Origin: VFMC01 sp963791635
GTDB taxonomy: Bacteria; Actinomycetota; Acidimicrobiia; Acidimicrobiales; Ilumatobacteraceae
Length of the DNA: 64,000 nt
Direction of reading: 5' to 3'
Assembly (NCBI GenBank): GCA_963791635.1
Contig: CAWBTC010000005.1
Location: 62,001-126,000 of the forward strand
In this document: piece after piece, positions 10,728-20,658 of the stretch
Layout of the letters: the number at the start of each line of letters is the position of its first letter
Position numbering within the stretch: the stretch's first letter is position 1
Notes under the pieces: generated by a model
What the model saw: only the letters and a program-made list of their open reading frames with translations
The model's database searches: none
Told to the model about the DNA's origin: nothing
Made by a program: the position numbers and the translations under genes

Positions 10728-11567
10728 GTGATACCTACCGCAGAAGAGATCCTGACCAAGTCCGACGGCGCATTGCGTGTTGCCTCGGTGAACGTCAACG
10801 GCATCCGCGCAGCATACAAGCGCAACATGGCCGACTGGATCGCAGCCCGTGACCTTGATGTCTTGTGCCTCCAGGAGGTCCGCGCACCGGACGCGATCCT
10901 GCGCGAACTCATCGGCGACGGCTGGCACATCCTGCATGCCGAGGCCCAGGACAAGGGACGCGCGGGCGTCGCGGTGCTTTCGCGCGCCGAGCCGATCGCC
11001 ACGCGCAACCACATCGGCGACGAGTACTTCGAGACCACCGGCCGCTGGGTCGAGGCGGACTTCGAGCTCGCCGACGGCAAGGTCCTGACGGTCGTCAGCG
11101 CCTACGTGCACTCCGGCGAGGTCGACACCCCCAAGCAGGTGGACAAGTTCCGCTTCCTGGACCGGATGATCGACCACCTTCCGGCGCTGAAGGCCGAGAA
11201 GGACCACGTGCTGGTCGTCGGCGACCTGAACGTCGGCCACAAGACGCTGGACATCAAGAACTGGAAGGGCAACGTGAAGCGTTCGGGCTTCCTGCCCGAG
11301 GAACGTGCCTACTTCGACCGCTTCTTCGGCGAGGAGATCGGCTACAAGGACGTCGCACGCGAACTGGCCGGCGAGGTCGACGGCCCCTTCACCTGGTGGT
11401 CGTGGCGGGGGCAGGCCTTCGTCAACGACACCGGATGGCGCATCGATTACCACATGGCCACCCCGGAACTTGCCTCCCTCGCGACCAAATCAGTCGTTGA
11501 CCGCGCATCCAGCTACGACGTGCGCTTCTCCGACCACGCACCGTTGGTCGTCGACTACCAGTTCTAA
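10728..11567 (+). CDS. xth: Exodeoxyribonuclease III
   Basis: Intact 279-residue AP endonuclease/3'-exonuclease for base-excision repair. It shows the family motifs in order: VASVNVNGIRAA near residue 17, the metal-ligand Glu in LCLQEVRAPD, the GRWVEADF strand, VVGDLNVGHKTLD with the catalytic Asp-Leu-Asn, WWSWRG, and the terminal SDHAPLVVDYQF with the catalytic Asp-His. The GTG at 10728 is chosen because TAAGGTGG sits 6 bases upstream as a ribosome binding site; an in-frame GTG at 10719 lies inside that site. trpS follows 15 bases later, so the pair is probably one transcription unit. Confidence 0.95.
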   Translation: MIPTAEEILTKSDGALRVASVNVNGIRAAYKRNMADWIAARDLDVLCLQEVRAPDAILRELIGDGWHILHAEAQDKGRAGVAVLSRAEPIATRNHIGDEYFETTGRWVEADFELADGKVLTVVSAYVHSGEVDTPKQVDKFRFLDRMIDHLPALKAEKDHVLVVGDLNVGHKTLDIKNWKGNVKRSGFLPEERAYFDRFFGEEIGYKDVARELAGEVDGPFTWWSWRGQAFVNDTGWRIDYHMATPELASLATKSVVDRASSYDVRFSDHAPLVVDYQF

Positions 11568-11582
11568 AGGACTCTGCAACTC

Positions 11583-12621
11583 ATGAGCGAAACCTTCGCC
11601 ACCACCGCCCGTCCCCGCGTGCTTTCGGGCATGCAGCCCTCGGCCGATTCCCTGCACCTGGGCAACTACCTGGGCGCCCTGGTCAACTGGGTCCAGGCCC
11701 AGGACGACTACGACGCGTTCTTCTTCATCCCGGACATGCACGCGATCACCGTGCCGCAGGATCCGGCCGACCTGCGCAACCGCACCCGGCGTCACCGCGG
11801 CCCAGTACATTGCCGGCGGCATCGACCTGGACAAGTCGACGCTCTTCGTCCAGTCGCAGGTCCCCGAGCACGCGCAGCTCGCCTGGGTGCTGAACTGCAT
11901 CACCGGGTTCGGCGAGGCCAGCCGGATGACCCAGTTCAAGGACAAGAGCTCCAAGGGCGGCGCCGAGGCCTCCTCGGTGGGCCTGTTCACCTACCCGGTG
12001 CTGATGGCCGCGGACATCCTGCTGTACCAGCCGCAGGGCGTCCCGGTGGGCGACGACCAGCGCCAGCACGTGGAGCTGGCCCGCGACCTGGCCACCCGCT
12101 TCAACCACCGCTTCGGCGAGACGTTCGTGGTGCCGCAGGCCATCATCAAGAAGGAGGGCGCACGCATCTACGACCTGCAGAACCCGACCTCCAAGATGTC
12201 GAAGTCGGCCTCCAGCCCCAACGGCCTGATCAACGTGCTGGACGACGCCAAGACCGTCGCCAAGCGCATCAAGTCGGCGGTGACGGACGCGGACACCGTC
12301 ATCGCGCACGACCGCGCCAACAAGCCCGGCGTCACCAACCTGCTGGAAATCCTCTCCAGCGTCACCGGGACCCCGATCCCGGCGCTGGTCAACGAGTTCG
12401 ACGGCAAGATGTACGGCCACCTGAAGGTCGCCGTCGCCGATGCCGTGGTCGAGGCCCTGGCGCCGGTGCGGGCGCGGACCCTCGAACTGCTCGAGGACCC
12501 GGCGGAACTGGACTCGATCCTGGCCGCCGGCGCGCTCAAGGCGCGCGAGGTCGCCTCCAAGACGCTGGCCGACGTGTACGACCGCGTTGGCTTCATGGCG
12601 CCCGTGGGCGGGATCTCCTAG
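11583..12621 (+). CDS. trpS: Tryptophanyl-tRNA synthetase, one frameshift
   Basis: Class I aminoacyl-tRNA synthetase charging tRNA-Trp. The N terminus shows VLSGMQPSADSLHLGNYLGA, where LHLGN is the HIGH-equivalent motif, then FFFIPDMHAITV. The later part has GVPVGDDQRQHVELARDLA and the KMSKS loop (SKMSKSASSPNGLI). A single deletion or insertion near 11785 moves the frame just after DPADLRNRT; reading continues through TAAQYIAGGIDLDKSTLFVQ to the end. The joined length of about 345 residues matches the family, so I regard the break as a sequence error and not a pseudogene. Confidence 0.93.
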
Positions 12622-12663
12622 CCATGGCCATGCGGAGCGGGGGAGGAGACGGGCACCGGCGGC

Positions 12664-13182
12664 GTGGAATCCACGGCGCTGGGTGTCGTGATCGAAATTC
12701 CTTCCCCGCTTCGCGAATCCCTGCGTGCCTGGCGGCGCACCTACGGGGGCGAGGCCGCCGCCCGCGTTGAACCGCACATCACCCTGGTCTCGGGTTCCAC
12801 GACGGACTGGGACGCCGCCGCCGCGCATGTGCGCGCCGTGGCCGCCCTGGCCGCGCCCTTCCGGGTTTGCCTGCAGGGCACCGGTACCTTCCGGCCCGTG
12901 GCCCCCGTCGTCTTCCTGAACGTGCGCGAGGGGACCGAGGCCTGCACCGCCCTGCACGATTCCCTGCTCGAGGGCCCGCTGGGACACGACCTGTCCCATG
13001 CCTACCACCCGCATCTGACCATCGCCCACGAGGTCGACGACGCACTCATGGATTCGGCGCAGGAGGACCTGCGCGATGAATCGATGGGCTTCACCGTTTC
13101 CTCCATCGGCCTCTTCGGCATCGACGAAGCCGGGCAGTGGTCGCTGCGGGAGGAGCTGGAACTTGGCGGAGTGGGAAAGTAG
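12664..13182 (+). CDS. 2'-5' RNA ligase superfamily protein (2H phosphoesterase)
   Basis: Intact 172-residue protein with the two HxTx motifs that define 2H phosphoesterases: RVEPHITLVSG near residue 40 and HPHLTIAHEV near residue 120. These histidines act in cyclic-phosphate hydrolysis or ligation of RNA ends. Bacterial members are often called ThpR or LigT-like, with uncertain natural substrates. The GTG start at 12664 follows GGGAGGAG by 14 bases. The gene overlaps the start of the next one, suggesting translational coupling after trpS. Confidence 0.8.
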   Translation: MESTALGVVIEIPSPLRESLRAWRRTYGGEAAARVEPHITLVSGSTTDWDAAAAHVRAVAALAAPFRVCLQGTGTFRPVAPVVFLNVREGTEACTALHDSLLEGPLGHDLSHAYHPHLTIAHEVDDALMDSAQEDLRDESMGFTVSSIGLFGIDEAGQWSLREELELGGVGK

Positions 13183-14337
13183 CCGGGAAAAGATCCTGAA
13201 GCTGATCACGGCGCCCGATGCCGACGATCCCCGGATGCAGGATCCCGTGCCCGATCCGCTGGAGGCCGATCCCGAGATCCCCGAAAAGGGCACCCGGGCA
13301 CCCGGCGTTGCCGCCCGGCCGCTATGTCGGCGCCCCGCCGGTTCCGCCGCCCGAGCCCGCTGGATCCGCGCGCCCTGGCGTCCTTCACCCGGCTCAAGAC
13401 CCAGGAACTCTATGCCGCGCGCGCCGGCGGATCCCTGTTCCAGCGCATTGCGGCATTCTTCAAGCTGGTCACGGCCTGGTTCAACTCGCTCTACCCCATG
13501 CGCGTCTGGAACCTGTATGCGCGCCGCCGCGGCCCGTTGCTGGCCGCCGGGGGAGCCTACCGCATGTTCTTCTCGATCGCCGCGATGCTGGTTGCGGGAT
13601 TCGCCGTGCTCGGCATGGTGGCAAGCGACAACCCGGTCTTGCGCGACGGCATCATCGAGATGGTCGCCGCCAGCACGCCGGGCCTGATCGACACCGGCAA
13701 CGGCGGGTTGGCCAAGCCCGAGGACCTCCTGGGCCTGGGCGGCTTCGGGCTGACCCTTGTCATTTCGCTCGCCGCCTTGGTCTTCACCTCCCTGGGCTGG
13801 CTGGCGGGGCTCCGCGAGGGCATCCGCATCATCCTGGGGTTGAACCGGGACAGGTCCAACCCCGTGGTCTCCAAGCTGCGCGATGCGTTGCTGCTGATGG
13901 TGCTGGCCGTGGCCCTGGTGGCTTCCAGCGTGCTGGCCATTGCCAGCTCGTCCATGATCGATTCGCTGGCCGGCCTGCTTCACCTCGGCAGCCTGTGGAC
14001 CAGCGCGCTGACCCGGATCGGCTTTGTGGTGGCGATGTTTGCGCTGGACTGCGCCACGGCCTGGGTCCTGCTGCGTGTCGCATCGCGGGTCGTCATGATC
14101 CGGGGTGCCCTCTGGCCCGCCGTGATGCTGGCGGGCGCCGGGGCCACCACGCTGCGCTTCTTCTCTGCCATGCTCCTGGCCTCGCTGACCAACAACGTCC
14201 TGCTGGCGCCCTTCGCGGTGATCCTGGGCCTCTTCGTCTGGTTCAACCTGCTCAGCCAGGTGTACCTGATTGCGGCGGCCCTGGTCGGGGTGCGGGCCGC
14301 GGACCTCAAGCGCGAGCGCGCGAAAACCGCGGTCTAG
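13163..14337 (+). CDS. YihY/BrkB-type membrane protein
   Basis: Integral membrane protein with six predicted helices, including LAALVFTSLGWLAGLREGI, LLLMVLAVALVASSVLAI and FAVILGLFVWFNLLSQVYL. The AGGAYRMFFSIAAMLVAGFA segment near the N terminus matches the start of the YihY family core. The frame is open from 13324, but a Glu/Asp/Pro-rich leader (EWESSREKILKLI) in another frame runs from a TTG at 13163 that overlaps the previous gene. I take it as the true N terminus, with an indel near 13315. YihY members were once called RNase BN, wrongly; a transport role is likelier. Confidence 0.75.
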
Positions 14338-14537
14338 GGCGGCTCCGGGGGAGGATCGGGCAGGGTGCCGGCGCGGCTGAACCGCCCCGCGTGCGGTTTG
14401 CCGTGCGGGCAGGGCCAGCGGTCCCGTGGAGCCGGGTCGCACGCGCGTCGGGATCCCACTGCCCAAGCACCCGGAACTCGGATAGACTGCAGAAAACCGG
14501 TCCTTGGGGGACCGGCTGTCTGCACCTTGGGGGATGC

Positions 14538-15548
14538 ATGCCAGACAAGACCAGCGATCAATCGAACCACGGGAGCGCGCGCGGACCGGGAGCCGAGGGT
14601 CCGCCACGGGCACGGGCCCGTCCCGCGTTCCGCCTCGGGCAGGGTCCCGCAGTGGGCCGTCGAGGAAGCCCGTGCGGCGGCAGGACCCCGGTTTCCACCG
14701 GGGCCGCCAGCGCCGGGCGAGAAGCCTCGGCGCCGGAGGAATGGCCGGGGCATGGCTCCGTCCGGGCGCGCGGCGCAATTTCGTGGTGGGAGCGGGGATC
14801 GTGGTGGCCCTCTATGCATCCACCGTTTTCCTGGAAAACCACGTCATGCCGGTGCTGCAGTCGAACCTGCCGTGGTCCGATGTTCCGCCCCGCGGGCGTG
14901 GAGGCGGCCGCAAAGCCATTGGGCACCCCGCCGGCGGCGCAGGATTCCACGGCATACAAGTTGCACCGTCGCCGGACAAGAGGCAAAAATTCGTGGCCTA
15001 CGATCCCTGCCGGCCGATCCACTACGTCATCCGCCCGGACGGTGCGCCGGCGGACGCCGAAAGGCTCGTCCACGAGGCGGTCGAGGCCGTATCCGCGGCC
15101 AGCGGCCTCCGGTTCGTCTACGACGGCACCACCACCGAGGGCCCTTCCGAGCAGCGAACCCAGTACCAGCCCGAGCGCTACGGCAAACGTTGGGTGCCCG
15201 TGCTGGTTACGTGGTCGTCGCCGGCCGAGATCCCGGCCTTGGCGGGGGACGTCGCCGGGCTGGGAGGCAGTTCCTACATTTCGGCGCAAGGGCACGCCCC
15301 TTGTCTTCGCTGCCGGCCAGGTCAATCTCGACGGACCCGACGTGGCCGCGATGATGGGCCATGCGCAGGGGACGGAGCATGTGCGTGCCGTCATCATGCA
15401 CGAATTCGGGCACGTGCTGGGGCTTGACCACGTCGGGGATCCGAGCCAGCTCATGTACGAGGGCCCCAGCTACCGGACGAGCTTCGCCGCGGGCGACCTT
15501 GCCGGGTTGGCGAGGCTGGGCACCGGCGCCTGCGTTCCGCAACTGTAG
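14538..15548 (+). CDS. Membrane-anchored matrixin-like zinc metalloprotease, frameshifted
   Basis: The C-terminal part carries VIMHEFGHVLGLDHV, a complete HExxHxxGxxH zinc site of the metzincin clan, followed by DPSQLMYEGPSY, which supplies the Met-turn. Upstream, in another frame, are FVVGAGIVVALYASTVFLEN (one membrane segment) and YDPCRPIHYVIRPDGAPADA with VSAASGLRFVYDGTTTEG, the usual N-terminal half of bacterial matrixin-like domains. Frame changes fall near 14690, 14870 and 15290. The N-terminal 70 residues are Arg/Gly/Pro-rich and probably cytoplasmic. The protease should face the outside. Its substrate is unknown. Confidence 0.8.
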   Translation: MPDKTSDQSNHGSARGPGAEGPPRARARPAFRLGQGPAVGRRGSPCGGRTPVSTGAASAGREASAPEEWPGHGSVRARGAISWWERGSWWPSMHPPFSWKTTSCRCCSRTCRGPMFRPAGVEAAAKPLGTPPAAQDSTAYKLHRRRTRGKNSWPTIPAGRSTTSSARTVRRRTPKGSSTRRSRPYPRPAASGSSTTAPPPRALPSSEPSTSPSATANVGCPCWLRGRRRPRSRPWRGTSPGWEAVPTFRRKGTPLVFAAGQVNLDGPDVAAMMGHAQGTEHVRAVIMHEFGHVLGLDHVGDPSQLMYEGPSYRTSFAAGDLAGLARLGTGACVPQL

Positions 15549-15578
15549 CCAGCGCTTCGCGGCTGGTTAACGAACTGC

Positions 15579-15606
15579 GGTCCGGTTCCCCGAAGGGAAC
15601 CGGACC
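15579..15606. terminator. Bidirectional terminator hairpin between protease and sdhB
   Basis: A perfect 12-bp stem (GGTCCGGTTCCC / GGGAACCGGACC) with a CGAA tetraloop, placed 31 bases after the protease stop and 25 bases after the convergent sdhB stop. Confidence 0.7.
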
Positions 15607-15630
15607 ACAGCGGCCGAACCTAGTTGAAAA

Positions 15631-16413
15631 CTAGATGGAGCGCGACAGGATTGCCTGCTTGACCTCGGCGATTGCCTTGGTCACCTGGATGCCACGCGGG
15701 CATGCTTCGGAGCAGTTGAAGGTGGTGCGGCAGCGCCACACGCCTTCCTTGTCGTTCAGGATCTCCAAACGCATGTCGCCTGCATCATCGCGCGAGTCGA
15801 AGATGAAGCGGTGTGCGTTCACGATTGCTGCCGGGCCGAAGTACTGGCCGTCGGTCCAGAAGACCGGGCAGGAGGAGGTGCAGGCGGCGCAGAGGATGCA
15901 CTTGGTGGTGTCCTCGAACTTCGCGTGCTCCTCGGCGGACTGGTAGCGCTCGGCCGAAGGCTCGTGGCCCTTGTTGACCAGGAACGGCATGATCTCGCGG
16001 TAGGACTGGAAGAACGGCTCCATGTCGACGATGAGGTCCTTTTCAAGGGGCAGGCCCTTGATGGCTTCAACGGTGATCGGCTTGGAGTGGTCCAGGTCCT
16101 TGAGCAGGGTCTTGCAGGCCAGGCGGTTGCGGCCGTTGATGCGCATGGCATCGGAGCCGCAAATGCCGTGGGCGCAGGAGCGGCGGAACGAGAGCGATCC
16201 GTCGATGTCCCACTTGACCTTGTGCAGGGCATCCAGCACGCGGTCGGTGCCGTACATGGTCAGCTCGAAGTCTTCCCAGTAGGCGTCTGCGGTGGTCTCC
16301 GGCAGGTACCGGCGAACGCGCAAGGTGATGTTGAACTGCGGAATTTCTCCGCCGCCGCCAACACCGGGCTTCAGCTCAATCTTCGATGCTGGTTCCGGAA
16401 GTTCCGTGCTCAT
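15631..16413 (-). CDS. sdhB: Succinate dehydrogenase iron-sulfur subunit
   Basis: Intact 260-residue SdhB, which passes electrons from the flavin of SdhA to quinone in complex II. All three cluster motifs are present: the [2Fe-2S] site in CAHGICGSDAMRINGRNRLAC, the [4Fe-4S] site CILCAACTSSCPVFW, and the [3Fe-4S] site CRTTFNCSEACPRGI. Its ATG overlaps the TAA of sdhA by one base (TAATG), so the two are translationally coupled. It is the last gene of the minus-strand sdhCDAB operon and is followed by a strong hairpin. Confidence 0.96.
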   Translation of the reverse strand: MSTELPEPASKIELKPGVGGGGEIPQFNITLRVRRYLPETTADAYWEDFELTMYGTDRVLDALHKVKWDIDGSLSFRRSCAHGICGSDAMRINGRNRLACKTLLKDLDHSKPITVEAIKGLPLEKDLIVDMEPFFQSYREIMPFLVNKGHEPSAERYQSAEEHAKFEDTTKCILCAACTSSCPVFWTDGQYFGPAAIVNAHRFIFDSRDDAGDMRLEILNDKEGVWRCRTTFNCSEACPRGIQVTKAIAEVKQAILSRSI

Positions 16414-18202
16414 TAGTACTTACGCTCCATCGGCTGGTAACGGGTAAAGACAACGGGCTTGGTTTCCATGCGGATACCTTCAATGCCCTCGGTGGCGGCA
16501 GCCTCATCCTTGTAGCACATGGAGTGCTTCATGAAGTTCTCGTCGTCGCGATCCGGGTAGTCCTCGCGGTAGTGTCCGCCGCGGGATTCCTTGCGGTACA
16601 GGGCCGCAGCGGTCATGACCTCTGCCATGTCCAGCAGGAAGCCAAGCTCAATGGCCTCGAGCAGGTCGAGGTTGAAGCGCTTGCCCTTGTCCTGGACCGA
16701 AACGCTCTTGTAGCGTTCGCGCAGCTCTTCGATGACCACGAGGGCCTCGGTGAGCGACTTCTTGTCGCGGAACACCTGGACGTTGGCGTCCATGGTGTCC
16801 TGCAGCTGCTTGCGGATCGGGGCCACGCGCTCGGTTCCGGTGGAGGAGAGCATGGATTCGATCTGCGTGGTGGTGAACTTCTCCGGGTCTTCCGGAAGTT
16901 CCACGAACTCGGCGTCCAGTGCGTACTTGGCGGCCGAGATGCCTGCGCGCTTGCCGAAGACGTTGATGTCCAGCAGCGAGTTGGTGCCCAGGCGGTTGGA
17001 GCCGTGGACCGAAACACAGGCAACTTCGCCGGCGGCGAAGAGACCCGGGATGACGGTGTCGTTGTCCTGGAGGACCTCGGTCGTCGATGTTGGTCGGGAT
17101 GCCACCCATGGCGTAGTGCGCCGTCGGGTAAACCGGAACCGGATCGGTGAACGGCTCGACACCCAGGTAGGTGCGGGCGAACTCGGTGATGTCCGGAAGC
17201 TTGGCTTCGATGTGCGCCGGCTCCAGGTGGGTCAGGTCCAAGAGGACGTAGTCCTTGTTTGGACCGCAACCGCGGCCTTCGCGAACCTCGTTGGCCATGG
17301 CGCGGGCGACGATGTCACGCGGTGCCAAGTCCTTGATGGTCGGTGCGTAGCGCTCCATGAAGCGTTCGCCGTCCGAGTTGCGCAGGATGGCGCCTTCGCC
17401 ACGTGCACCCTCGGTGAGCAGGATGCCCAGGCCGGCCAGGCCGGTCGGGTGGAACTGGAAGAACTCCATGTCTTCCAGCGGGATGCCGTTGCGGAAGGCA
17501 ATGCCCATGCCGTCACCGGTGAGGGTGTGGGCGTTGGAGGTGGTCTTGAAGACCTTGCCGGCTCCGCCGGAGGCGAAGATCACGGACTTGGCCTGGAAGA
17601 CGTGAAGTTCGCCGGTGGCCAGGTCGTAGGACACGACGCCGGCAACGCGCTTCTGCTTGTAGGCGGTTCCGTCTTCGCGGAAGGCATCCTCTTCAACCAG
17701 CAGCAGGTCCAGCACGTAGTACTCGTTGTAGAACTCAACGTTGTGCTTGACGCAGTTTTGGTAGAGGGTCTGCAGGATCATGTGACCGGTGCGGTCTGCT
17801 GCGTAGCAGGCGCGGCGAACGGCGGCCTTGCCGTGGTCGCGGGTGTGGCCACCGAAGCGACGCTGGTCGATCTTGCCCTCTGGGCGTGCGGTTGAAGGGC
17901 AGGCCCATCTTTTCCAGGTCGAGCACTGCGTCAATGGCTTCCTTCGCCATGATCTCCGCAGCGTCCTGGTCAACCAGGTAGTCGCCACCCTTGATGGTGT
18001 CAAAGGTGTGCCATTCCCAGTTGTCTTCTTCTACGTTGGCCAGTGCTGCACACATGCCACCCTGCGCCGCACCGGTGTGCGAACGGGTTGGGTAAAGCTT
18101 GGTGAGAACGGCCGTACGTGCGCGCTGGCCGGATTCGATGGCCGCGCGCATGCCTGCGCCGCCAGCTCCGACGATCACGACGTCGTACTTATGTACCTGC
18201 AT
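16413..18202 (-). CDS. sdhA: Succinate dehydrogenase flavoprotein subunit, two frameshifts
   Basis: Flavoprotein oxidising succinate to fumarate. It begins MQVHKYDVVIVGAGGAGMRA (dinucleotide fold), then TRSHTGAAQGGMCAAL, whose His normally carries the covalent FAD. The middle has HPTGLAGLGILLTEGARGEG and the substrate-region PTAHYAMGGIPTN. The end is FTRYQPMERKY. Frame changes near 17890 and 17085 divide it over three frames; the joined length of about 597 residues matches the family. The frame recovers each time in a conserved region, which points to sequence errors. Confidence 0.95.
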
Positions 18203-18229
18203 ACCTGATGCTCTCTTTTCTTGAATTCT

Positions 18230-18706
18230 TTACTTCGGCGAACGGGTGCCGAAGGTTACTTGCAAGCCGGCAGATGTCGGCTGACCGGCGATGCAAGGAT
18301 CGAAGGTGAAGATCACCAGGGTGCCGAGAACGACAATGACGATGGTGGCAACGTAGAGGATGCCCTTGAGCCACACGCGGGTGGCCGGCTTCTCTGCGTA
18401 GTCGTTGATGATGGTGCGCACGCCGTTGGTGCCGTGCAGCATGGCGAGCCAGAGCATGGCAAGATCCCAGAACTGCCATACCGGGTCGGCCCACTTGCCG
18501 GCGACGAAGCCGAAGTCGATGGCGTTGATGCCGTCGCCGACCATGAGGTTGGTGAAGAGGTGGCCGAAGATCAGGACGACGAGGGCCACGCCGGAAAGGC
18601 GCATGAAGAGCCAGGCAACCATTTCGAAGCTGCCGCGCGACTTGTTGGCGCGGGTGTACTTCGGGTCAAGGCGCTGGCTGCGGGGTGCAGCGATTTGTGC
18701 CGACAT
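18230..18706 (-). CDS. sdhD: Succinate dehydrogenase hydrophobic anchor subunit
   Basis: Intact 158-residue membrane subunit with three helices (MRLSGVALVVLIFGHLFTNL; the LAMLWLAMLHGTNGVRTII segment; LYVATIVIVVLGTLVIFTFD). The HGTNGVRTIINDYAEKP signature contains the haem/quinone-pocket His and Asp-Tyr of actinobacterial SdhD. It lies 27 bases upstream of sdhA and 3 bases downstream of sdhC on the same strand, matching the standard sdhCDAB order. Confidence 0.92.
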   Translation of the reverse strand: MSAQIAAPRSQRLDPKYTRANKSRGSFEMVAWLFMRLSGVALVVLIFGHLFTNLMVGDGINAIDFGFVAGKWADPVWQFWDLAMLWLAMLHGTNGVRTIINDYAEKPATRVWLKGILYVATIVIVVLGTLVIFTFDPCIAGQPTSAGLQVTFGTRSPK

Positions 18707-18709
18707 GGA

Positions 18710-19089
18710 TTAGTGACCTCCAAAGGCGAGGACAGGTGGCGAATGGAGAATGCCAACATGGTGATGACCCAGAGGGCCAAAACGCCCCAGAGCATCTGGC
18801 GCTGGTACTTGGTTCCCTGCTTCCAGAAGTCCACCAGGATCAGGCGCAAGCCGTTGAACGCGTGGAAGACGATGGCGGCGACCAGAGCGGTTTCGCCCAG
18901 TGCCATCAGCGGGTTCTTGTAGGTGGCCATGACAGCGTCGTACGCGCCCGGGGAAACCCGGACCAGCGACGTGTCGAGCACGTGTACCAACAGGAATAAG
19001 AAAATAACGACACCTGTAATGCGATGCCCCACCCAAGACCACATGCCTTCGCGGCCGCGGTAGAGGGTGCCTGACGAAGTCTTCGACAC
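18710..19089 (-). CDS. sdhC: Succinate dehydrogenase cytochrome b556 subunit, one frameshift near the end
   Basis: Membrane subunit with three helices and the haem-region motif SWVGHRITGVVIFLFLLVHV, then FHAFNGLRLILVDF. A frame change near 18735 separates the last ten residues (ending FGGH) from the rest. I choose the GTG at 19089 as start because GGAGGTT lies 6 bases before it (GGAGGTTAATTCAGTG); an ATG at 19104 would place the ribosome binding site inside the gene. It is the first gene of the operon, facing away from manC. Confidence 0.88.
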
Positions 19090-19250
19090 TGAATTAACCT
19101 CCATGACTCGCAATGGCGCATGTGTATCTTCCACACAATAAATTGACGCCGGAGTGCGAGCGTTCCTTGCCCGATCTTAGACCACCTAGGGCCGGGGTGC
19201 CCATTGTTTCCCGTTGTTGTGTGAGTAGGCTCACCGATCACGGTGATACA

Positions 19251-19279
19251 TTGACAAAAACCCGAGGAATTGCACGAAT
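19251..19279 (+). promoter_or_regulatory. Possible manC promoter
   Basis: A consensus TTGACA at 19251 is followed, after 17 bases, by ACGAAT, a weak -10 match; a better TAGAAT lies 6 bases further on. It sits in the 266-base divergent region between sdhC and manC, 77 bases before the manC ATG. Confidence 0.3.
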
Positions 19280-19355
19280 TAGAATAGGTTTTAGTGCCGT
19301 ATTCCGGGCGGGCCTATCAGCGCATTCCCAGCCTTAATCAACTACCGTTAGTCGG

Positions 19356-20471
19356 ATGAACGCTGAACTCTTGGCTCGATTCCACGGTGTGATTCCGGCA
19401 GGTGGAGTCGGAACCCGACTGTGGCCGCTCTCGCGTGCCGCAGCCCCCAAATTTCTCCACGACCTCACCGGGTCCGGCTCCACGCTGATCCGCGCCACCT
19501 ACGAACGGCTGATCCCGCTTGCCGGCGGGAACATCATGGTCGTCACCGGCCGGGCCCACCGCACCGCGGTGCTCGCCCAGCTCCCCGAGGTGAGCGACCT
19601 CGACCTTGTCCTTGAACCGGAGCCCAAGGACTCGGCGGCGGCCATCGGCCTGGCCGCCGCGATCCTGTACCGGCGCGAACCCCGAAACCATCATGGGTTC
19701 CTTCGCCGCGGACCAGGTCATCGGCCCGGTCGAGGTCTTCCAGGAGGCGGTGCTCGAGGCCATCCACACGGCCGCCACGGGCAAGATCGTCACCATCGGC
19801 ATCCGCCCGACGCTTCCCTCGACGGCCTTCGGCTACATCCGTGCCGGCGAACGCCTGGAGATTTCCGGTGCGCCCACCGCCCGCGACGTTGTCGAGTTCG
19901 TCGAAAAGCCCGACGAGGACACCGCCCGCCGGTACCTTGCCGACGGGGGATACCTCTGGAACGCCGGCATGTTCGTGGCGCCGGTGGCGCTGATGCTCGA
20001 GCACCTCGAGCGCAGCGAGCCGGAGCTGTACGCGGGCCTGATGGAAATCGCCGCAGCCTGGGAAACCGCCGGACCGCGACGAGACCATGGACCGCATCTG
20101 GCCCACGCTGCCCAAGATCGCCATCGACTACGCGGTGGCCGAGCCGGCCGCCGCCGCCGGTGACGTCGCGGTCATCCCCGGCGTCTTCAACTGGGACGAC
20201 GTGGGGGACTTCGCGGCCATCGGCCGCCTGAACCCGGCCAAGCGAAGAAACCGGCGTGACGGTGATCGGCGACGTCAAGCGCGTCTATTCGGACAACGCC
20301 ACGGGCGTGGTGGTCACCGATTCCAAGCGCGTGATCGCGCTGATCGGCATCCACGACGTGGTCGTCGTGGACACCCCCGACGCGCTGCTGGTGACCACCA
20401 AGGAACACGCGCAGTCCGTGAAGAACACCGTTGACACCCTGAAGAAGAACGGCGTCATGGACGTCCTCTAA
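19356..20471 (+). CDS. manC: Mannose-1-phosphate guanylyltransferase, three frameshifts
   Basis: GDP-mannose-forming nucleotidyltransferase for cell-envelope mannosylation. It starts FHGVIPAGGVGTRLWPLSRA, the GTP-binding pyrophosphorylase signature. Further on are LVLEPEPKDSAAAIGLAAAI, GYIRAGERLE, VVEFVEKPDEDTARRYL and GGYLWNAGMFV, all conserved in the ManC/GMP family. The C-terminal beta part reads VIGDVKRVYSDNATGVVVT and ends TLKKNGVMDVL. Indels near 19680, 20070 and 20245 split the frame. The joined length is about 371 residues, which fits the short actinobacterial form without the isomerase domain. Confidence 0.92.
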
Positions 20472-20495
20472 GCACGGCACGCAAACGCAGCGAAC

Positions 20496-20520
20496 TGGAC
20501 CCCGGCCATGCCGGGGTCCA
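20496..20520 (+). terminator. Terminator hairpin after manC
   Basis: A perfect 11-bp stem (TGGACCCCGGC / GCCGGGGTCCA) with a CAT loop, 24 bases past the manC stop, followed by a short T-containing run. Confidence 0.7.
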
Positions 20521-20658
20521 ATCCGTTTTCCGGGGCACAGGCAGGGCAAGCCTCGACGCGAATGCGGCAACGCGAGATGCCCCAACACGCAACACTGCAA
20601 CATTTGCACGCAAAGCAGGATGCTGCAGACCCCAGCCAGTATTGTCGTTCTTGTGCGC

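Noticed and set aside
11746..14778. A 1010-residue minus-strand open frame
   Set aside because: It runs antisense to trpS, the RNA ligase-like and YihY genes, shows only Arg/Gly/Gln-rich shadow composition and no domain.
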